Shown here: positions 7,223 through 14,529 of the stretch, in pieces
Layout of the letters: each line of letters opens with the position of its first letter
How positions within the stretch are numbered: position 1 is the stretch's first letter
Origin: Eubacterium sp. CAG:248
Lineage (GTDB): Bacteria; Bacillota; Clostridia; Lachnospirales; Lachnospiraceae
Length of the DNA stretch: 17,534 bases
NCBI GenBank assembly: GCA_000436475.1
Contig: FR886168.1
Coordinates: 19,847-37,380 of the forward strand
Reading direction: 5' to 3'
Notes under the pieces: generated by a model
Told to the model about the DNA's origin: nothing
Databases searched by the model: none
Seen by the model: the letters and a program-made list of their open reading frames with translations, nothing else
Position numbers and translations under genes: made by a program

Positions 7223-8686
7223 ATGAAAAAGATAAAAGAACTTATGCCGGAGGCATATGATTTTAATGGAAAGCTTTCATTAAAACAGGCGATACCACTT
7301 GGACTTCAGCACGTTATGGCGATGTTTGTAGGAAATCTTACACCGTTGCTTATTATTACAGGAGCATGTGGTATTGGTGCAGGAAGCGAGTATGCATCCA
7401 TTCAGGTTGCACTTTTACAGAATGCTATGATCATAGCTGGTATTGTAACGCTTATACAGTTATTTTCAGTAGGACCTGTTGGAGGAAAGGTGCCTATTAT
7501 TATGGGTACAAGCTCTGGATTCATCGGAGTGTTCAGCAGTGTAACAAAGGTTATGGGTGGCGGAATATTAGCCTATGGTGCTATTATGGGAGCCTCTATT
7601 ATAGGTGGTCTTTTTGAAACAGTGCTTGGTGCATTTATTAAGCCGTTAAGAAGATTTTTCCCATCAGTTGTAACAGGAACTGTCGTGCTTTCTATTGGAT
7701 TGTCACTTATTTCTGTTGGTATTAATTCATTCGGTGGTGGAAACGGGGCTAAAGACTTTGGCTCATTAGAGAATCTGTTTCTTGCATTTGTTGTGCTTAT
7801 TGTTATATTATTCGTTAAGCACTGGACAAAGGGGTATCTTAGTTCATCATCTATACTGATTGGAATTATAGTTGGTTATATTGTAGCAGTTATTATGGGC
7901 TGTGTGCTTCCACATACAGCAGTTACTGCTGATGGAGTTGAATATACTAAATCATGGGTACTCAACTGGAATAAGGTTGCAGAAGCTAAGTGGATTGCGA
8001 TTCCTAAGTTCATGCCAGTTAAGCCAGTGTTTGACTTAAGAGCAATACTTCCTGTGCTTGTTATGTTCGTTGTAACAGCAGTAGAAACTGTTGGAGATAT
8101 ATCAGGTGTTATGGTTGGTGGAGTAGGAAGAGAAGCGACAGATAAAGAACTTTCAGGCGGAGTTATGTGTGATGGTTTAGGTTCATCGCTTGCAGCACTT
8201 TTCGGTGTGCTTCCTAATACATCATTCAGCCAGAATGTTGGCCTTGTTGCAATGACTAAGGTTGTTAACAGAATTGCACTTGCATCTGGTGCTGTATTCC
8301 TTATATTATGTGGTCTTATTCCTAAGCTTGGAGCCTTGATATCAATCATGCCACAGTCAGTACTTGGTGGTGCGGCAGTTATGATGTTCTCATCAATTAT
8401 TGTAAGTGGTATCCAGCTTATCACTAAGGAGCCGCTTGATGCAAGAAGGCTTTCTATTGTATCGGTTGCACTTGGTGTAGGCTATGGTATGGGTGTAAGC
8501 CCTGCAATCCTTGCACATACACCACAGGCTGTACAGCTTATGTTTGGTGAGTCTGGTATTGTTCCAGCAGCATTTGTAGCGATATTACTTAACATAATTC
8601 TTCCTAAGAATAAAGCTGAGGAAACGGTTAAAGAAGTTGTTTCAGAAGAAGCAGCAACAATAAAAGAAAAGGCTGTAACTAAATAA
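7223..8686 (+). CDS. NCS2-family xanthine/uracil permease
   Basis: A 487-aa inner-membrane nucleobase:cation symporter of the NCS2 (UraA/PbuX/XanQ) family with about fourteen hydrophobic segments. The TM8 motif VTAVETVGDISG carries the conserved Glu (E288), and PNTSFSQNVGLVAMTK is the NCS2 signature with Q337-N338 in the substrate region. LGLQHVMAMFVGN near the start is also typical. GGAGG lies four bases before the ATG. The short charged C-terminus is cytoplasmic. The family moves xanthine, uric acid, guanine/hypoxanthine or uracil; the nearby molybdenum hydroxylase genes favour an oxidisable purine such as xanthine or urate, which is inference. It converges on the NTPase/nucleotidyltransferase gene with only ten bases between stops and no terminator between them. 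Confidence 0.9.
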   Translation: MKKIKELMPEAYDFNGKLSLKQAIPLGLQHVMAMFVGNLTPLLIITGACGIGAGSEYASIQVALLQNAMIIAGIVTLIQLFSVGPVGGKVPIIMGTSSGFIGVFSSVTKVMGGGILAYGAIMGASIIGGLFETVLGAFIKPLRRFFPSVVTGTVVLSIGLSLISVGINSFGGGNGAKDFGSLENLFLAFVVLIVILFVKHWTKGYLSSSSILIGIIVGYIVAVIMGCVLPHTAVTADGVEYTKSWVLNWNKVAEAKWIAIPKFMPVKPVFDLRAILPVLVMFVVTAVETVGDISGVMVGGVGREATDKELSGGVMCDGLGSSLAALFGVLPNTSFSQNVGLVAMTKVVNRIALASGAVFLILCGLIPKLGALISIMPQSVLGGAAVMMFSSIIVSGIQLITKEPLDARRLSIVSVALGVGYGMGVSPAILAHTPQAVQLMFGESGIVPAAFVAILLNIILPKNKAEETVKEVVSEEAATIKEKAVTK

Positions 8687-8696
8687 AGTACAGCAA

Positions 8697-9920
8697 TTAG
8701 CGAAGATAACGGGAAAGACGAATAAGGTCGTTTCCAGTATCAATATCAAATAATTCATATTCATCCTGTGCAGGAACTAAAACAACCTGTGCAGGATGTT
8801 TTTTTGCAATAAAACCGCCACCCTTGCCCTGTGGAAGATTCATCAGTTCATCATAATAGCTGGCTGGGAATATTACAGGAGCACCAGGAGTTCCATTAAA
8901 AGCAAGACGGCATATCTTACTATTATTATTGAAATAATTATTATTGGCATTGCTGGATTTATCTGTGCTGTTACAAGTAAAATAACTGCTGTTGTAGTAA
9001 ATAAATAAAAGGCACAGCAGCTGAAGGCTTGTCTTAGTGATAAGCGGCTGGTCTGATGGAAGAAATAATATCCCTTGGGTGTAGCAGCTTTTGTGTCTGT
9101 TAGTTTCCTTTAGAATATGTGAAACACCAAGACGCACCATATCATTTCTGTAAGGCATATTGTGTTTAATGCAATGTATATGTTCCCGTTCACATATCTG
9201 TACAAGCTCATCATGCCTGGTTACGGCAAGAGTTTCACAAAAGTCTACGAAACGGCTTATATTTATTGCATTTTCAAATAGAGTGTTGTTGTTAAAGGAG
9301 GCTAAAAGCTTGTTGGTACCGAATCTTTTTGACATACCGGATGCCATAATAATGCACGAAATAGAGCTGAATATATTATCAATATCGATTAAAAGTACAT
9401 CAGCTCTGCTTTTAATACTGTCAAGAAATTCTGTGGATTGTTTTCTGATGACAGCTAATACGCGTGAGTTATCAAGAAGACTTTTAATGTTCTCCTGAAA
9501 AGGGATACAGGAGCTTTCCAGATAACCAAGCTCGTCAATAACAAATACACTATCAGCAGAGGTCATAAGATGCTTCTTGATGGCAGGGCAGGCGCAGTTA
9601 ATAAAGCCATCCTCTACAATGGTCATATTGTTGCCTTTTTTAGGGGAAACAGGAGTGAGTGTACGTGGTATTCCAATGACATATTCCTTTCCGTCATCTA
9701 TAAGATTAGATTTAATAACAACTTCTGGCGTGTCCGTTCTGCGGCTTAGCAGATAATTGAAAAAATCAGACATATCCATAGCTTCTTCAATCTGGTTTAA
9801 AATGTTGTTTAACAGATGTGATTTGCCACTTCTCCGGTCTCCCGTAATAAAAAGATGTTTTTTATCTGACATCTTAAAAAATGTAATTACAGCCAAAGCA
9901 TCTAAATAACAATTATCCAT
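8697..9920 (-). CDS. Fusion of THEP1-like NTPase and MobA/MocA-like nucleotidyltransferase
   Basis: A 407-aa two-domain cytoplasmic protein. Residues about 20-180 form a P-loop NTPase: Walker A GDRRSGKS (27-34), Walker B FVIDELGYLE and a series of beta strands as in THEP1-type nucleoside triphosphatases. Residues about 188-407 are a nucleotidyltransferase: CIIMASGMSKRFGTNKLL is a variant of the LAAGxSxRMGxxKLL motif, LPSDQPLI holds the metal-binding Asp, and GTPGAPVIFP and QGKGGGFIA complete the MobA/MocA pattern. MocA-type enzymes join CTP (MobA: GTP) to molybdopterin. An Asn/Ser-rich insert separates DQPLI from GTPGAP. The ATG at 9920 follows GAGGTGA; the upstream GTG is part of that site. 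It is the last gene of the ABC operon, suggesting Mo-cofactor maturation for the hydroxylase. Confidence 0.8.
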   Translation of the reverse strand: MDNCYLDALAVITFFKMSDKKHLFITGDRRSGKSHLLNNILNQIEEAMDMSDFFNYLLSRRTDTPEVVIKSNLIDDGKEYVIGIPRTLTPVSPKKGNNMTIVEDGFINCACPAIKKHLMTSADSVFVIDELGYLESSCIPFQENIKSLLDNSRVLAVIRKQSTEFLDSIKSRADVLLIDIDNIFSSISCIIMASGMSKRFGTNKLLASFNNNTLFENAINISRFVDFCETLAVTRHDELVQICEREHIHCIKHNMPYRNDMVRLGVSHILKETNRHKSCYTQGILFLPSDQPLITKTSLQLLCLLFIYYNSSYFTCNSTDKSSNANNNYFNNNSKICRLAFNGTPGAPVIFPASYYDELMNLPQGKGGGFIAKKHPAQVVLVPAQDEYELFDIDTGNDLIRLSRYLR

Positions 9921-10008
9921 AGAATAAGTCACCTCGTTTCACTAAATGATTTTATAACGTACGTGTGTCTGGTGTGAATAGACATTTATACGCAGTATAG
10001 GTATAAAT

Positions 10009-10809
10009 CTATAATGCCACAACTACACGGTGTGTTTTATGGTGGATATCAGTACATTCAATGACATTAATATTATCATATATAAGAGACATCTTTTCAT
10101 TAATAATATCAAGAGAGTCTGTATGTGTATTAATGGTGCTAAGGATTGCCCCAGATTTCATAAGAAATATATTATCGCAGTATTCCAAAGCAAGCTCGGG
10201 ACTGTGAATGCACGTGAGGGCACATCTGCCATCAGAGACGATATTTCTTATGTGCTGCATAAGCAGATGACGGTTAGAAAAATCAAGTGCACTATCTGGT
10301 TCATCAAGGAGAAGCAGAGGTGAATCCTCTATTATGGTGCGTGCAAGAATACATAACTGTTTCTGTCCTTCGCTTAAAGCTAAGAAGTCTGCTTCGTATA
10401 AACCCTTAAGTCCAACCATATCAACAGCTTTATCGGCACGTTTTATCATATCTGTGGTGTAGCCTCCAAGTATGTGCATATGAGGATTGAAGCCAAGCAG
10501 ACATACCTCCCTGACGGTCATGCTTATGGTAAGATTGTTTCTTTGGGGAATGTAGCTTATCAGCTGGGCCTTTTTTTTAACAGAGAGGTTTTCAAGCAGG
10601 TGTTCATTAAGCTGACATTGTCCATTGTGTCTTATAAGTCCCATAATGGCTTTAATAAGAGAGGTTTTACCACAGCCGTTATTGCCAATAACAGCATTAA
10701 GCTGTCCTGGCTTTAGGTCAAAGCTTACGTTATCAACTGCACGGTTGCTGCCATAATAAACTGATATTCCGGCTGCGGAAAATGTAGCATTGAATAAATC
10801 AGACATCAT
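10009..10809 (-). CDS. FecE-type ABC transporter ATP-binding protein
   Basis: A 266-aa cytoplasmic ATPase that powers the metal or chelate importer encoded just upstream. Visible motifs in order are Walker A GNNGCGKTS, Q-loop YIPQRNN, ABC signature LSEGQKQL (Glu in place of the usual second Gly), Walker B LLLLDEPDSALDF and the switch His in CIHSP. Length fits FecE/BtuD-type subunits. Its ATG overlaps the permease stop (ATGA), which implies translational coupling. A second ATG three bases on (10806) has a better distance to the AAGGAGG site, so the true start may be there. The partner assignment as a molybdate or tungstate system is inferred from context; iron-chelate, haem or cobalamin are the default alternatives. 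Confidence 0.88.
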   Translation of the reverse strand: MMSDLFNATFSAAGISVYYGSNRAVDNVSFDLKPGQLNAVIGNNGCGKTSLIKAIMGLIRHNGQCQLNEHLLENLSVKKKAQLISYIPQRNNLTISMTVREVCLLGFNPHMHILGGYTTDMIKRADKAVDMVGLKGLYEADFLALSEGQKQLCILARTIIEDSPLLLLDEPDSALDFSNRHLLMQHIRNIVSDGRCALTCIHSPELALEYCDNIFLMKSGAILSTINTHTDSLDIINEKMSLIYDNINVIECTDIHHKTHRVVVAL

Positions 10810-11807
10810 AACCCCTCCTTTTTATTAGCCCTGATGAGCAGAATTATAAGCAGCGGAGCACCCAGAAGTGAAGTAAATATACTGACTGGCAGCTCTGATG
10901 TGGATACACTTCTTGCCAGTATATCGGCAAGTGTCAGTAAAATAGCCCCTGTTAAGCCGCTTGTTATATATGTAAATATGTCATTACGCTTTGTAAGCAG
11001 TCTGGCAATATGAGGTGCAATAAGTCCGATAAAGCTTATAAGCCCTGTAACACATATTATTGATGATACTACTAATGTAGCAAGCATTAGTATGATAAAA
11101 CGCAGAATTGTCACATTTACACCTAGCGATACAGCTTCCTCTTCGCTTGTAGAGAGAATGAGAACCTGTCTGTATAACATAGCCATTATAATAAAGCCGG
11201 CAAGTGTCGTGAGAAATGGAATAGCAAGGCTGTCCCTTGAAATACCATTAAGGCTTCCCATAATCCAGTATTCGATTGAAGCAAGCTGTTTTTCAGGATC
11301 TGCAGCAAGCTTTAGAAACATAAGTATAGTCTGTGCCACAGAATGAATAGCTATACCAGCAAGCACGATAGTATAACTGTTTCTTCCAGGGACAAGATAG
11401 GCTGTGAGCAGAGTTATTATGAGGGCTGTTACAGCTCCGATAAATGCAGATATGGAGATGACTGGAACAGAAGCTGAAACTGCAACTATTGCAAGAGCAG
11501 CACCGGCACTTGCACCGGAGGAAACACCAACGATATCGGGAGAAGCCAGAGGGTTTTTAAATATAAGCTGATATATATAACCTGATATTGAAAGCCCAAA
11601 ACCACCTATAACACCCATAAGGGCACGGGGAAACCTGAGCCTTTTAAAGACCATAATAGACATAGTATCACCAGACAGTAAGCTCTTTAATGTGAGTGGA
11701 TACTGTCCGGTAATGACAGACCATACAAGTACTACTATAAGAAGCAGTACCTGTATGACTGATAAAAGTATAATTTTGTTCCGGTAATTATAAGTATTTT
11801 TGAACAT
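10806..11807 (-). CDS. FecCD-family ABC transporter permease
   Basis: A 333-aa membrane protein with about ten hydrophobic segments and the standard FecCD/BtuC markers: FPRALMGVIGGFGLSISGYI near residues 55-75, LASPDIVGVSSGASAGAAL, then LGVNV and the coupling region GLISFIGLIAPHIARLL. Members import siderophore-iron, haem, cobalamin or, in the MolBCA subgroup, molybdate/tungstate. AAGGA precedes the ATG. It starts nine bases after the lipoprotein stop and its own stop overlaps the ATPase start, so the three genes form one operon. Only one permease gene is present, so it probably acts as a homodimer. Confidence 0.9.
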   Translation of the reverse strand: MFKNTYNYRNKIILLSVIQVLLLIVVLVWSVITGQYPLTLKSLLSGDTMSIMVFKRLRFPRALMGVIGGFGLSISGYIYQLIFKNPLASPDIVGVSSGASAGAALAIVAVSASVPVISISAFIGAVTALIITLLTAYLVPGRNSYTIVLAGIAIHSVAQTILMFLKLAADPEKQLASIEYWIMGSLNGISRDSLAIPFLTTLAGFIIMAMLYRQVLILSTSEEEAVSLGVNVTILRFIILMLATLVVSSIICVTGLISFIGLIAPHIARLLTKRNDIFTYITSGLTGAILLTLADILARSVSTSELPVSIFTSLLGAPLLIILLIRANKKEGL

Positions 11808-11816
11808 AAATCATCC

Positions 11817-12884
11817 TTATTTAGCAGGTGTGAATCCATAAAAGCTTTCATAGAATTTAGTTACACATTCTTCATAGAAATCCTTAGTAACCTTTTCTGG
11901 ATGAAGAACAGAGGCAATATATATGCTTCCTAAGAAGCTTGCTGGTACAGGTGAATCCCAGGCTTCTATATCACCAGGCAGCTTTACAACCTTTTTATTC
12001 TTAATGGCATTGCAGTCTGCAAGATTAGCATCATTTAGAACGTCATCTACTGAGTAAGTTGCATCGGCAGCTATTATAATGTAATCAGGGTTCCAGGCAA
12101 GAAGCTGTTCATATGAAACATTTGCCCAGTAAGTATCTGTAAGCTCAGAGGCTGCATTCTTTCCACCTGCATTGCTAAGTAATGTGTTCTGATACATCTT
12201 GCTTCCTGCTGTTGAAAGAACAGAGCTGTTGCCTGCAAGATATACTAAAGGAGTGCTCTCACCTGCAAGCTTGGCTTTATTATCAGCTAAAAATGTATCA
12301 ATGGAATTGTTGAGTGCATCAGAGCGTCCAATTGTGTTAGTTATTTTACCAACAAGTGTGATACATTCCTTAAGGAGAGTTTCATCCTCAGGATTTACAA
12401 CAACAGCCTTGATACCAAGACCTTCAAGTGTATCTGCAGCTTTTTTTAACTTCATAGGAAGGAATACAACATCAGGTGCTGCTGCAACGCAGGCTTCTGT
12501 GTTGAATTCTTTGGCTGTTCCCATATTAGGGAGACTTATGATAGATGGAGCTGCAAGCTTATAGATATTTCTTGTATTAGCCTTAGCTTCGATTCCTACA
12601 AGCTTGTCCTTTAATCCAAGTGCAAGGAGAAGACTTGTGGAGATATAGTAAGATGAAGCAATCTTTTCAGGTGCTTTTTCAAATGTTACTGTTCGTCCAG
12701 CCTGGTCGGTAACAGTAAGAGGGTAGCTTGTGCTTACCTCGTTGAATTGGGACATAACATCAAAGGCTGATGTTGAAGCAGCCTGTGTAGTGCTGTCATT
12801 TGCGGCAGAACTGCCACATGCTACAGTTGATATAAGCATGAGCACTGCCAGAACTAAAGCGGTTAATCTTTTAAATTTTTTCAT
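11817..12884 (-). CDS. ABC transporter substrate-binding lipoprotein (periplasmic-binding-protein-2 type)
   Basis: A 355-aa lipoprotein with a short basic start, a hydrophobic helix and a lipobox ending at Cys23 (ISTVAC). After a Ser/Thr/Ala linker, residues about 55-340 match class III metal-chelate binding proteins: YPLTVTDQAGRTVTFEKAPE, LALGLKDKLVGIEA, AAPDVVFLP, LLAWNPDYIIIAAD and a C-terminal AWDSPVPASFLGSIYIASVL. Such proteins bind Fe-siderophores, haem, cobalamin or, in a MolA-like subset, molybdate. The ATG at 12884 is chosen because GAGG lies just before it; the upstream ATG at 12896 overlaps that site. It is the first gene of a four-gene operon that ends in a molybdopterin-type nucleotidyltransferase, which makes an oxyanion ligand plausible; this is inference. 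Confidence 0.87.
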   Translation of the reverse strand: MKKFKRLTALVLAVLMLISTVACGSSAANDSTTQAASTSAFDVMSQFNEVSTSYPLTVTDQAGRTVTFEKAPEKIASSYYISTSLLLALGLKDKLVGIEAKANTRNIYKLAAPSIISLPNMGTAKEFNTEACVAAAPDVVFLPMKLKKAADTLEGLGIKAVVVNPEDETLLKECITLVGKITNTIGRSDALNNSIDTFLADNKAKLAGESTPLVYLAGNSSVLSTAGSKMYQNTLLSNAGGKNAASELTDTYWANVSYEQLLAWNPDYIIIAADATYSVDDVLNDANLADCNAIKNKKVVKLPGDIEAWDSPVPASFLGSIYIASVLHPEKVTKDFYEECVTKFYESFYGFTPAK

Positions 12885-12927
12885 AAATATCCTCATTTCT
12901 ACTTTTTTGGCACACTAATTTATGTTG

Positions 12928-12944
12928 ATCAGAATATATCTGAT
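12928..12944. promoter_or_regulatory. Palindromic operator candidate between divergent operons
   Basis: ATCAGA (12928-12933), five bases, then TCTGAT (12939-12944) form a perfect inverted repeat in the divergent gap. A further ATCAGA (12979-12984) touches the -35 box of the hydroxylase promoter. The layout suits one regulator acting on both operons; the protein is unknown and the sequence does not match a purine-box or ModE site that I can recall with certainty. Confidence 0.4.
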
Positions 12945-12984
12945 AGTAATAGTTAAAAGATATGTGCGAATGAATTTTATCAGA

Positions 12985-13013
12985 TTGACAAGGCTTTTAC
13001 AAGTCAGTATAGT
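12985..13013 (+). promoter_or_regulatory. Near-consensus promoter of the hydroxylase operon
   Basis: TTGACA (12985-12990), a 17-base spacer and TATAGT (13008-13013) form a near-perfect sigma-A promoter with a start expected near 13020. This leaves a leader of about 110 bases before the FAD subunit. It is the best promoter match in the window. Confidence 0.7.
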
Positions 13014-13023
13014 TATATTATGA

Positions 13024-13101
13024 TGATACCAGGGAGAATTGTGGGAGTGCGTAGCACGGAACAATTCGTAGGTATCAAAGTCGGGGGCTTTTGACCCCGA
13101 C
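13024..13101 (+). ncRNA. Structured 5' leader of the hydroxylase operon (possible riboswitch or dispersed palindrome)
   Basis: The predicted transcript folds into a long hairpin. P1 is TGATACC (13024-13030) with GGTATCA (13071-13077), P2 is GAATTGT (13036-13042) with ACAATTC (13061-13067), and P3 is GTGC-GTA-GCAC (13047-13057). The joining loops are purine-rich: AGGGA opposite GTA, and GGGA opposite GGA. Two bases later GTCGGGG (13080-13086) pairs with CCCCGAC (13095-13101). A Shine-Dalgarno GAGGAG follows at 13119. It does not show the conserved bases of the classic purine riboswitch. A regulatory aptamer and a copy of an intergenic palindromic repeat are both possible. Confidence 0.5.
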
Positions 13102-13129
13102 ATCAGTATGATTAAAATGAGGAGTTTTT

Positions 13130-13921
13130 ATGCTTAATATACAGAATTATAGGAAAGTAGAAAGTATTGAAGAGGCTTACGAGCTTAACCAGAAGAAGGC
13201 TAACAGAATTGTCGGCGGCATGATGTGGATGCGCATGGGTGATAACAGGATCAATACCGCGATTGACATGTCAGGACTAGGACTCGATAAGATTGAAGAG
13301 TCAGATGAAGAATTTAAGATTGGATGTATGACATCATTAAGACAGTTAGAAAACCATAAAGGTTTTAATGAATATACGAATGGCTGCGCCAAAGAAGCAC
13401 TAAGGCATATTGTTGGCGTGCAGTTTAGAAATCTTGCAACAGTTGGTGGAAGCATATATGGAAGATATGGATTTTCTGATGTTCTTACATTATTAATTGG
13501 ACTTGATTCATACGTTGAATTACATAGGGGAGGAATAGTTTCCCTAAAGGATTATGCGGCTCAAAGCTATGACAGGGATATTATTGTAAGCATTATCGTT
13601 AAGAAAAAGCCAGTCAAGATGTTTTATGAGGCAGTAAGAATAACAGAAACAGACCTTCCGGTTCTTACCTGTGCCGCTGTAAGCTTTAGCGGTTTGGGTG
13701 AATATAATCTGTGTATAGGTGCAAGACCGGGAAGAGCTGTTGTTGTAGAAGATAAGGAAGGTATTCTTAAGGGCGGAGTAAATGATGAGACTATAGAGAA
13801 CTTCGCCAGATATGTAAGGGAAAATGTTTCTACAGAGAGTAATATGCGTGGAAGTGCTGAATACAGAAGCCATCTGGCAGAAGAGCTTACTAAGAGAGCA
13901 TTAAGAGCTGTAAATAATTAA
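13130..13921 (+). CDS. xdhB: Molybdenum hydroxylase FAD-binding subunit (xanthine dehydrogenase type)
   Basis: A 263-aa subunit that carries FAD and passes electrons from the iron-sulfur subunit to the final acceptor. Residues about 1-160 are the FAD-binding fold: RIVGGMMWMRM (variant of the pyrophosphate loop), DMSGLGLDKIE, IGCMTSLRQLE and QFRNLATVGGSIYGRYGFSD, the usual R-N-x-A-T-V-G-G motif. Residues about 165-263 match the CO-dehydrogenase flavoprotein C-terminal domain. It has no Cys-rich [4Fe-4S] insert, unlike the 4-hydroxybenzoyl-CoA reductase subgroup. Length is slightly short but complete. GAGGAG lies six bases before the ATG. It is the first gene of a plus-strand operon with a structured leader. 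The symbol follows the subunit role, not proof of xanthine as substrate. Confidence 0.87.
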   Translation: MLNIQNYRKVESIEEAYELNQKKANRIVGGMMWMRMGDNRINTAIDMSGLGLDKIEESDEEFKIGCMTSLRQLENHKGFNEYTNGCAKEALRHIVGVQFRNLATVGGSIYGRYGFSDVLTLLIGLDSYVELHRGGIVSLKDYAAQSYDRDIIVSIIVKKKPVKMFYEAVRITETDLPVLTCAAVSFSGLGEYNLCIGARPGRAVVVEDKEGILKGGVNDETIENFARYVRENVSTESNMRGSAEYRSHLAEELTKRALRAVNN

Positions 13922-13943
13922 TAATTAGTTATTGATTATTAAT
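13917..13943. repeat. A/T inverted repeat over the xdhB stop
   Basis: ATTAATAAT (13917-13925) and ATTATTAAT (13935-13943) form a perfect 9-bp stem around a nine-base loop and include the stop codon of the FAD subunit. The 104-base gap to the next gene holds nothing else clear. The stem is A/T only and weak; it might adjust mRNA decay between the first two cistrons. Confidence 0.4.
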
Positions 13944-14025
13944 AGCTGTGGTATTATTTATATAGCAATGTTAATGTATAGATTTGTTTATATATCGATT
14001 GATTAGTGTATGGATTGGAGAATAT

Positions 14026-14529
14026 ATGTTAGTAGATATTAAGTTAAATGGAAAGTCGGTCAAAGCAGATGTTGCCTGCGATATGACTCTTTATGATTTC
14101 GTCAGGGAGCATGGCTGTTATAGTGTAAAATGTGGCTGTGAAACTTCTAACTGCGGACTGTGTACAGTATTTCTGAATGATAAACCCGTACTTTCGTGTT
14201 CGGTTCTTGCTGTAAGAGCAGATAAATGCAGCGTTACAACGCTTGAAGGTTTACAGGAGGAGGCCGCAGAATTCGTTACATTTATAGCTGACCAGGGGGC
14301 AGAGCAGTGTGGCTTCTGTAATCCGGGCTTTGTTATGAATGCTATTGCACTCTTTAGGGAGAATCCTTATCCTGATGAAGATGAGATTAAGGAATTCCTT
14401 TCGGGAAATCTGTGCAGATGTTCAGGGTATGAAGGCCAGTTAAGAGGAATTATGGATTACCTCAAGGTAAAAAAGGCTAAGGAAGCCAGTGTGGAAAATA
14501 AAGAAAACATAGCAGAGGAGGTGAAGTAA
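14026..14529 (+). CDS. xdhC: Molybdenum hydroxylase [2Fe-2S] subunit
   Basis: A 167-aa electron-transfer subunit with two [2Fe-2S] clusters. The plant-ferredoxin-like first cluster uses Cys38, Cys43, Cys46 and Cys58 (C-x4-C-G-L-C, then VLSC). The second all-helical domain has EQCGFCNPGFVMNA and LSGNLCRCSGYEG, the canonical C-x2-C and C-x-C pairs. No cluster ligand is missing. The ATG at 14026 is chosen because GGATTGGAG lies just before it and the protein then starts as the family does (MLVDIKLNGK); a longer reading from 13984 adds fourteen poor codons. Its stop shares one base with the next start (TAATG), so it is tightly coupled to the Mo subunit. Usual naming of this small subunit in E. 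coli is XdhC. Confidence 0.92.
   Translation: MLVDIKLNGKSVKADVACDMTLYDFVREHGCYSVKCGCETSNCGLCTVFLNDKPVLSCSVLAVRADKCSVTTLEGLQEEAAEFVTFIADQGAEQCGFCNPGFVMNAIALFRENPYPDEDEIKEFLSGNLCRCSGYEGQLRGIMDYLKVKKAKEASVENKENIAEEVK

Noticed and set aside
7876..8424. 182-aa reading frame on the minus strand inside the NCS2 gene
   Set aside because: It is antisense to a clear membrane-protein gene, with no start signal and a composition explained by the opposite strand.
8925..9000. Frameshift or split gene at the Asn-rich region of the fusion protein
   Set aside because: The frame stays open and both flanks carry motifs of the same nucleotidyltransferase domain, so it is an insertion, not a break.
13020..13104. 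Classic purine riboswitch before the hydroxylase operon
   Set aside because: The three-way junction and the conserved loop bases of that family are not present; the element is a single long hairpin plus a second stem.
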